Shown: positions 59,173 to 64,000 of the stretch, one piece after another
Position numbering within the stretch: the stretch's first letter is position 1
Layout of the letters: the number at the start of each line of letters is the position of its first letter
Assembly (NCBI GenBank): GCA_029258795.1
Contig: JAPDKB010000002.1
Coordinates: 124,001-188,000, forward strand
DNA length: 64,000 nt
Direction: 5' to 3'
DNA from: an archaeon
Lineage (GTDB): Archaea; EX4484-52; WAPT01
Notes under the pieces: model-generated
Database searches by the model: none
What the model saw: only the letters and a program-made list of their open reading frames with translations
What the model was told of the DNA's origin: nothing
Translations under genes and position numbers: made by a program

Positions 59173-59559
59173 TTAAATAAGTGATTTTGGGCCTTTTTCC
59201 TCCTTCATATTGCAGTAGATTTTGGTTTCGGGATAAATGTTCCTTATACTCGATATCAAAGATAGCGCTCTATAGGTGGCGTCGCTTCCTTCCTCATTAA
59301 TCCTGATCACCAATTCTCCATCGTTACTGTAATAATCTCCTTTTAGGGAATATCTTTCGGGCTCAACCCCCAGAGAGGCAAGATAGTCCATTGCCACTTT
59401 TTCAATTTCTTCCAAGGTTTTTTTAGGTCGAGACGCCCCACAGAAATGAATTTTTATCTCTCTACTGCCCTCAATTCTGTCAAACTCCTCATTAACAACA
59501 ACATGTTTCGGCTGACTTTTTACAATGTTCCTGTACAGTTGTTGGAAGGATGTTAGCAT
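59173..59559 (-). CDS. Small protein of unknown function
   Basis: About 128 residues from MLTSFQQLYRNIVKSQ, with Shine-Dalgarno GGAAGGG upstream. The middle is beta-rich with RIEGSREIKIHFCG ... GDYYSNDGELVIRINEEGSDATYRALSL, and the C-terminus ends in NMKEEKGPKSLI. No signal peptide, no family recognised. An earlier ATG at 59616 is possible. Located 26 bp upstream of hisS, so likely the first gene of that operon. Confidence 0.6.
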   Translation of the reverse strand: MLTSFQQLYRNIVKSQPKHVVVNEEFDRIEGSREIKIHFCGASRPKKTLEEIEKVAMDYLASLGVEPERYSLKGDYYSNDGELVIRINEEGSDATYRALSLISSIRNIYPETKIYCNMKEEKGPKSLI

Positions 59560-59647
59560 AACCATCCCTTCCAATTTTCTGGTGGGAATTTTTAATTTGT
59601 TGTGTTTATAGCTCATCCGTCAAGGAATACATAATCCCCATAACCAA

Positions 59648-59657
59648 AAATAAAAAG
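59648..59657 (+). promoter_or_regulatory. TATA element of alaS
   Basis: AAATAAAAAG lies about 28 bp before the ATG at 59681, predicting a leaderless transcript. Confidence 0.45.
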
Positions 59658-59680
59658 TTTCGCTCTCCAATTTTCTGAGC

Positions 59681-62383
59681 ATGGTCGTTGATGAGAAAAA
59701 GATCAAGCAGGAGTTCAAGAAGAAAGCGCAGAAGACGCCTGAGAAATACTATCCTGCAGAATTCCTGAAAAGCGAGGGCTTTGTTAGAAAGCAGTGCAAG
59801 AAGTGCGGCACATTCTTCTGGAGTGTGGATGAAAGCAGAGAGATCTGTGATGATCCCAACTGCACCGGCTTCTATTCTTTTATAGGAAATAGTCCTTCTC
59901 CCGTGAAAATGGACTTCATAAAGGTCTGGAAAGAGTTTGCGAAGCTGTTTGAAAAGCTCGGCTACACACCCATAGCGAGATATCCGGTTGTTGCAAGGTG
60001 GAGGGATGACATGGATTTTGTGATAGCCAGCATAGCTGATTTCCAGCCGCATGTTGTGAGCGGTGAGGTTGAGCCTCCTGCAAATCCCCTTGTTGTTCCG
60101 CAGTTCTGTCTGCGCTTCACGGACATAGAAAACGTTGGTATAACGGGAAGGCATTACACGGGTTTCGTGATGATAGGGCAGCATGCCTTTGTGCCAGCAG
60201 AGCAATACGATCAGGAGAAGTATCTCGCGGACATATATGAATGGCTGAGAAGGGGTCTAAAGCTTCCGAAGGAGGAGATAGTTTTTCATGAGGATGCTTG
60301 GGCAGGCGGTGGAAACATGGGCCCGAGCATGGAGTTTTTCTCCCGCTCTCTGGAGATCGGGAATCAGGTCTACATGATGTTTGACATCAGAGATGGCACG
60401 ATAAAGGAGCTGCCTATAAAAGTGCTCGACATGGGGATGGGGCAGGAAAGGTGTGCGTGGCTAACAACTGCTTCCGCCACCAGCTATGAGGCCAATATGC
60501 CGAAGGTGGTTGAGCTTCTTTACAGGCTTACCGGAGTTAAGCCGGAGCATGAAATTATCGAAAAATTCCTGCCTTATTCGGGCGTGCTGAACGTGGATGA
60601 GTTGGAGGATGTTGAGAAAGCATGGCAGAGTGTAGCGAAAAAGATGGGCGTGGATGTTCAGCAGCTTAAAAGGGCAATTCTCCCTGCTGCAGCCATATAT
60701 GCCATAGCAGACCACACAAGAAGCCTGCTCTTCGCTATAGGAGACGGTGCCCTGCCGTCCAACGTTGGTGGCGGCTACAATTTGCGTGTAATTCTGCGCA
60801 GGGTTTTTGATTTGATGGACGAATACGGCTGGAGTTTTGATCTGGCAAAGGTGCTGGAAACTCATGCCTCCTACATGAAATCCCAGTACCCCGAGCTGAT
60901 GGATGTGGTGGAGCACGTTGCCACGGTTTTTGAGGTTGAACGTAAAAAATACGATGCCACCAGAAAGATGGTGAAGAAAATAGTGGCGAAGCTGAAAGAA
61001 GAGAAGCTGGACGAAGAAAAACTCGTGGAGCTCTATGACAGCAAGGGCATCTCTCCGGAAATGCTGGTAAAAGAAGGTATCATAGAGAAGGTACCGAAGG
61101 ACTTCTACACAAAGCTGGCTGAAAGGCATGAGAGGGCAAGAAGGAAAGAGCTTGAAAAGAAGGAGAAGGAAGTAAAGCTCGAGCTTAAAGGCGTGCCGCC
61201 AACTCAGATTCTTTACTATGATGATTACAGGCTTGTGGAATTTGAGGCTAAAGTTGTCAGGGTAGATGGAAACTTTGTGGTGCTGGACAGGACCGCTTTT
61301 TACCCGACGAGCGGAGGTCAGCTTCACGATGTTGGGTGGCTTGATGGAGTGGAGGTTGTGAACGTATTCAAGGAGGGTAATCTAGTGGTGCATGAGGTTA
61401 AAGATGGAGGCAAATTCAGGGAAGGGATGAAGGTCAGGGGCAAGATAGATGTGGAGCGAAGAGTGCGGCTTGCACAGCTGCATACCGCTACACACATAAT
61501 AGGTGGCGCGTGCAGAAAGGTTGTAGGAAAGCATGTGTGGCAGGCAGGAGCGGAGAAAAGGCCGGAAAAGGCGAGGCTTGATATAACCCATTACGAATCG
61601 CTGGATGAGAAAATGATAAGAAAGATTGAGGAGGAGGCGAACAGAATCGTGATGCTCAACATTCCGGTAGAGAGCTTGATGATAGAAAGGAATGAAGCGG
61701 AAAAGAAATTCGGATTTGTGATCTATCAGGGCGGGGCCGTGCCGGGGAAGATACTCAGGATAGTCAAGATAGATGATTTCGATGTGCAGGCGTGCGGAGG
61801 AACGCACGTAAAAAGCACGGGTGAGGTTGGACCCATAAAGGTGGTGGGCACAACCAAAATTCAGGATGGTGTTGTCAGACTTGAGTTTGTAGCTGGTTTA
61901 AGTCTGCTTGACTACGTGAAGGAAATGGAATCGTATTTAAAGGAAAGTTGTTCGGTGCTTGAGGTAGCACCACAGCATCTTGCAAAAACCGTCAGAAGAT
62001 TCTTTGAAGAGTGGAAGAAGCAGAAAAAGGAGATAGAAGTGCTGAGAAGCAAGCTTGATGAGGTGCTTGTGAGCAAAGCGAAACTGGAGAGAAAGGAGTT
62101 TGATGGTGTTACATGCATGTTCTCCAAGCTGGAGGACATGGAGCTGAAGGACGTGCTCAAATATGCTAGTGAGAAGGCAAAGGATGCTGACGTTCCAATC
62201 TTGGTTGTCAGCGTGAAGGGTAAAGGTGCGCAGCTCGTAATCGCTTACAACAAGAACACATATGATAAAGCTAATGTGCTGAAAGAATGGGTGGAAAAGG
62301 AGCTACAGGTAAAGATGCGTGAGGGCAAGGATGTATTCGTGGGCGGGTGCGCTGCAGAGAAACTCAAGAGTAAGCTACTGTGA
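59681..62383 (+). CDS. alaS: Alanyl-tRNA synthetase (archaeal type)
   Basis: 900 residues. The N-terminal catalytic domain carries the archaeal extension with Cys motifs (QCKKCGTFFWSV, CDDPNCTGFYSF). Other visible features are FIGNSPSPVKMDFIKVW, WAGGGNMGPSMEFFSRSLEIGNQVYM and VLDMGMGQERCAW. The editing domain has HTATHIIGGACRKVVG and CGGTHVKSTGEVGPIKV, the zinc-binding residues used to deacylate Ser- and Gly-tRNA(Ala). The C-terminal DHH-like domain ends in EKLKSKLL. Confidence 0.96.
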   Translation: MVVDEKKIKQEFKKKAQKTPEKYYPAEFLKSEGFVRKQCKKCGTFFWSVDESREICDDPNCTGFYSFIGNSPSPVKMDFIKVWKEFAKLFEKLGYTPIARYPVVARWRDDMDFVIASIADFQPHVVSGEVEPPANPLVVPQFCLRFTDIENVGITGRHYTGFVMIGQHAFVPAEQYDQEKYLADIYEWLRRGLKLPKEEIVFHEDAWAGGGNMGPSMEFFSRSLEIGNQVYMMFDIRDGTIKELPIKVLDMGMGQERCAWLTTASATSYEANMPKVVELLYRLTGVKPEHEIIEKFLPYSGVLNVDELEDVEKAWQSVAKKMGVDVQQLKRAILPAAAIYAIADHTRSLLFAIGDGALPSNVGGGYNLRVILRRVFDLMDEYGWSFDLAKVLETHASYMKSQYPELMDVVEHVATVFEVERKKYDATRKMVKKIVAKLKEEKLDEEKLVELYDSKGISPEMLVKEGIIEKVPKDFYTKLAERHERARRKELEKKEKEVKLELKGVPPTQILYYDDYRLVEFEAKVVRVDGNFVVLDRTAFYPTSGGQLHDVGWLDGVEVVNVFKEGNLVVHEVKDGGKFREGMKVRGKIDVERRVRLAQLHTATHIIGGACRKVVGKHVWQAGAEKRPEKARLDITHYESLDEKMIRKIEEEANRIVMLNIPVESLMIERNEAEKKFGFVIYQGGAVPGKILRIVKIDDFDVQACGGTHVKSTGEVGPIKVVGTTKIQDGVVRLEFVAGLSLLDYVKEMESYLKESCSVLEVAPQHLAKTVRRFFEEWKKQKKEIEVLRSKLDEVLVSKAKLERKEFDGVTCMFSKLEDMELKDVLKYASEKAKDADVPILVVSVKGKGAQLVIAYNKNTYDKANVLKEWVEKELQVKMREGKDVFVGGCAAEKLKSKLL

Positions 62384-62446
62384 TTCCCCTTTTATCGGCA
62401 ACCCAGACACACAATCTTTATCTGCTTTTTCACCCTTACATTCTTC

Positions 62447-62995
62447 ATGATGCTCTTCTTTCGCGTTTCTGAAGTGGGAAAATGCATGAGGTTCCTCTAC
62501 TTTACCAGAGTGCTCGGGAGGCTTGAGGACATCTCCTCCAAGCCAGAAGTCGTGGAAGGCAAAACCCTACATGAGAACTTCCAGAACGAGTGGATCGAGC
62601 AGGTTGACAGCGAAGCTAAACAGGAAGAGGAAGCGATGTTCCTACATGACAAGTTCGTGGTGAGGGGTAAAGCTGACATAGTGAGCGGAGATAAGGTCAT
62701 AGAGATAAAGACCACAAATAAGCTGCCACCCAGACCATATGAGACCCATGTAAGGCAGCTTAATTTTTACCTCGGGCTTTTCAAGCTGGAGCACGGCTTA
62801 CTGATTTACCTCCTGCGGAACGGAAACGGCAGGAGAGAGTTTGAGGTGGGCTTTGACGAAGGAATGTTTCTCAACGACCTCAGACGGTTCGAGAAACTTT
62901 ACGAATGCCTCACTAGCTTCATAGTTCCGGAAAAGGAGCCATCGCCGCTCTGCAACTTCTGCGAGTACAGGTTCTTGTGTGATAGAATGAAATAA
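62447..62995 (+). CDS. Cas4/RecB-like PD-(D/E)XK nuclease
   Basis: 182 residues. N-terminal Cys in EVGKCMRFLYFTR, then the nuclease core GKADIVSGDKVIEIKTTNK with the acidic and lysine active-site residues, a QLNFYLGLF helix and the C-terminal CNFCEYRFLC, which together with the first Cys would bind a [4Fe-4S] cluster. This is the Cas4/AddB-like architecture. No CRISPR array or other cas gene is near, so it is probably a solo nuclease in DNA repair or defence. Confidence 0.8.
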   Translation: MMLFFRVSEVGKCMRFLYFTRVLGRLEDISSKPEVVEGKTLHENFQNEWIEQVDSEAKQEEEAMFLHDKFVVRGKADIVSGDKVIEIKTTNKLPPRPYETHVRQLNFYLGLFKLEHGLLIYLLRNGNGRREFEVGFDEGMFLNDLRRFEKLYECLTSFIVPEKEPSPLCNFCEYRFLCDRMK

Positions 62996-63033
62996 TGGTT
63001 TGATTCTTAAAATTATGGAATAAACATGTTTGC

Positions 63034-63921
63034 ATGCATGAAAATTACGGATTTACATGCGCATACGACTTGTTAAGGGGAGGATATGATCCTCAAAGAA
63101 AAAATGAACTGGTAGCGGAACTGTATCGCGCTGAGAGTTCTTTTCTAAAAGATTTGGTGGATGAGTGGATCGCAGAGAAGGTTGTTGAGAGCAGGGAAAA
63201 GCTCGAAAAGGAAATCAATGAAATTTATGATGGTGTATGCACATCCTTACCGCCTGTGCTCACAACAAAAACTCACTGCAATGTTGTGCCCTACAGAATA
63301 GACATAAAACACAAGGGCGGTGTGCCTTGCCTATCACTTAGATTGGTTTCATGGTTTAAGGGGGATGAGGTGTATATTCAGCCAGCGGGGCTGTACGAGT
63401 TGGAGGTGTGTGGTGAGTTTCCACAGGAATTGGAAAATTATGAAATTGTGCTTCATTCCGAGGGTAGCATGATATCTCCATCAGCTTCGGTTTGCATTCC
63501 TCATAAAGATCTGGCGGAAAATGATAGAAAGCTTGTGGAAAATTTTGTGCAGCTTGTTCTGAGCTATTTTGGTCATGTTTATGAGGCAGAAAGAAAAATG
63601 GAAAGCTTGGAAAAGGATTTGGAGCTAATGGAGAAAGAACTTAACAAACTTTATGCTGATCCTGTGCTTTTTTATTCTCGAACGGATAACAGACCTGTGG
63701 GAATCCTCATTCCTCCCCATTTTACACACATAGTGGTTGGTGAGGATGTTCTTCCTACTTCCAACGGAAAAATTGCTGTTGAGGTTGATGGAAAGAGGCT
63801 TCAGAGAGCTTTACTGCTTTTAAGGGCGGAGGCCTTTGATAGAGCGGTGGTGCAGGAGGACTGGAGATGGGAGCCGTGGTACTGGTATGCTGAGGTGAAG
63901 GAAGGTACAGTTTTTCGCTGA
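63034..63921 (+). CDS. Unknown protein downstream of the Cas4-like nuclease
   Basis: 295 residues, soluble. The first 80 residues are helical and charged (LKDLVDEWIAEKVVESREKLEKEINE), then a beta-rich core with Cys (YRIDIKHKGGVPCLSLRLVSWFKGD; LYELEVCGEFPQELENYEIVLHSEG), followed by a coiled segment (AERKMESLEKDLELMEKELNKLYAD) and a final alpha/beta domain ending in WRWEPWYWYAEVKEGTVFR, with many Trp. No family recognised. About 38 bp after the nuclease; ATG 63034 may be a second gene of that unit or separate. Confidence 0.65.
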   Translation: MHENYGFTCAYDLLRGGYDPQRKNELVAELYRAESSFLKDLVDEWIAEKVVESREKLEKEINEIYDGVCTSLPPVLTTKTHCNVVPYRIDIKHKGGVPCLSLRLVSWFKGDEVYIQPAGLYELEVCGEFPQELENYEIVLHSEGSMISPSASVCIPHKDLAENDRKLVENFVQLVLSYFGHVYEAERKMESLEKDLELMEKELNKLYADPVLFYSRTDNRPVGILIPPHFTHIVVGEDVLPTSNGKIAVEVDGKRLQRALLLLRAEAFDRAVVQEDWRWEPWYWYAEVKEGTVFR

Positions 63922-63978
63922 ATTAAAGAGCTGAGCAGTGGAAATAATAAATAGTAGTTTGCCAACATTACTTTTTCA

Positions 63979-64000
63979 TGAGGAAGGATGAAATGAGGAA
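63979..64000 (+). CDS. Start of a further gene, cut by the window end
   Basis: ATG at 63979 opens a frame MRKDEMR that runs off the end. A TATA-like ATAATAAATAG (about 63945-63955) lies about 27 bp upstream, the leaderless spacing seen elsewhere here. Only seven residues are available, so nothing can be said about the product. Confidence 0.4.

Noticed and set aside
60461-61327. Minus-strand frame of 288 codons opposite alaS
   Set aside because: AlaS on the plus strand is unmistakable; the antisense frame lacks motifs and a start signal.
62447-62995. CRISPR-Cas locus
   Set aside because: Only a Cas4-like gene is seen. I found no array of spaced repeats and no other cas gene.

Overview
This window is from an archaeon. 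The evidence is an informational gene set that only makes sense there: an Orc1/Cdc6 initiator, RNA polymerase subunit L, TFS, ribosomal proteins S6e and S10, eIF2-gamma, EF-1alpha, archaeal AlaS, ProS and HisS, diphthamide and hypusine enzymes, TrmY, NurA/Rad50/Mre11, and intron-containing tRNAs. Purine-rich coding strands and frequent TATA boxes 25-30 bp before ATG (leaderless starts) fit a possibly thermophilic archaeon. I cannot place the lineage. Two tRNAs with two introns each and a tRNA-Ile with a UAU anticodon argue against a typical methanogen or halophile.

Layout. 1-2.9 kb: tRNA-Ile(UAU), a double dUTPase-like protein, Orc1/Cdc6, NUDIX. 3.1-7.8 kb: a tight six-gene minus-strand operon (DsbD-like thioredoxin/CcdA fusion, lipoyl H-like protein, AhpD-like protein, CoA-disulfide-reductase-like flavoprotein, LplA, LplB) that I read as a self-contained lipoyl/thiol redox system. 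7.9-12 kb: Dph2, RpoL, signal peptidase, TFS, GatC, GatA. 12-16.6 kb: two large secreted, membrane-anchored proteins with a complete insertion sequence at 16632-17423 just upstream. 17.4-24.5 kb: TrmY, GatB, then an NrdR / class II ribonucleotide reductase / corrinoid adenosyltransferase operon behind a striking repeat-rich leader. 24.5-30.9 kb: small redox proteins, eIF2-gamma, S6e, endonuclease III, tRNA-binding and HAD proteins. 30.9-42.2 kb: NurA, two unrecognised proteins, Rad50, a 1268-residue secreted modular protein preceded by a decayed copy of the same insertion sequence, a small membrane protein and Mre11. 43-52.5 kb: ProS, HtpX, two winged-helix proteins, rhomboid protease, deoxyhypusine synthase, EF-1alpha, S10, ZIP transporter, THUMP methyltransferase. 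52.5-64 kb: tRNA-Met(CAU), MFS transporter, Mn pyrophosphatase, V4R protein, TusA with a split YeeE/YedE transporter, RNase Z, HisS, AlaS, a solitary Cas4-like nuclease and an unknown protein.

How the parts fit. NrdR, the B12-dependent reductase and the B12 adenosyltransferase form one deoxynucleotide unit. Orc1, NurA, Rad50, Mre11 and Nth handle replication and repair, but HerA is not in the window. The lipoyl operon, TusA/YeeE, DUF1858 protein and ferredoxin point to an active sulfur/thiol economy. Surface proteins and mobile-element copies coincide: the intact and decayed copies each lie just upstream of a surface-protein gene.

Most novel leads: (i) the lipoyl redox operon and its palindrome-containing divergent promoter; (ii) two tRNAs sharing anticodon-loop plus T-loop introns, one with the rare UAU anticodon; (iii) a 14-bp palindrome placed exactly 25 bp upstream of the TATA element at two unlinked promoters; (iv) the nrd leader; (v) two unknown genes beside nurA. 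All functional statements rest on reading the sequence and family knowledge; no search was run.
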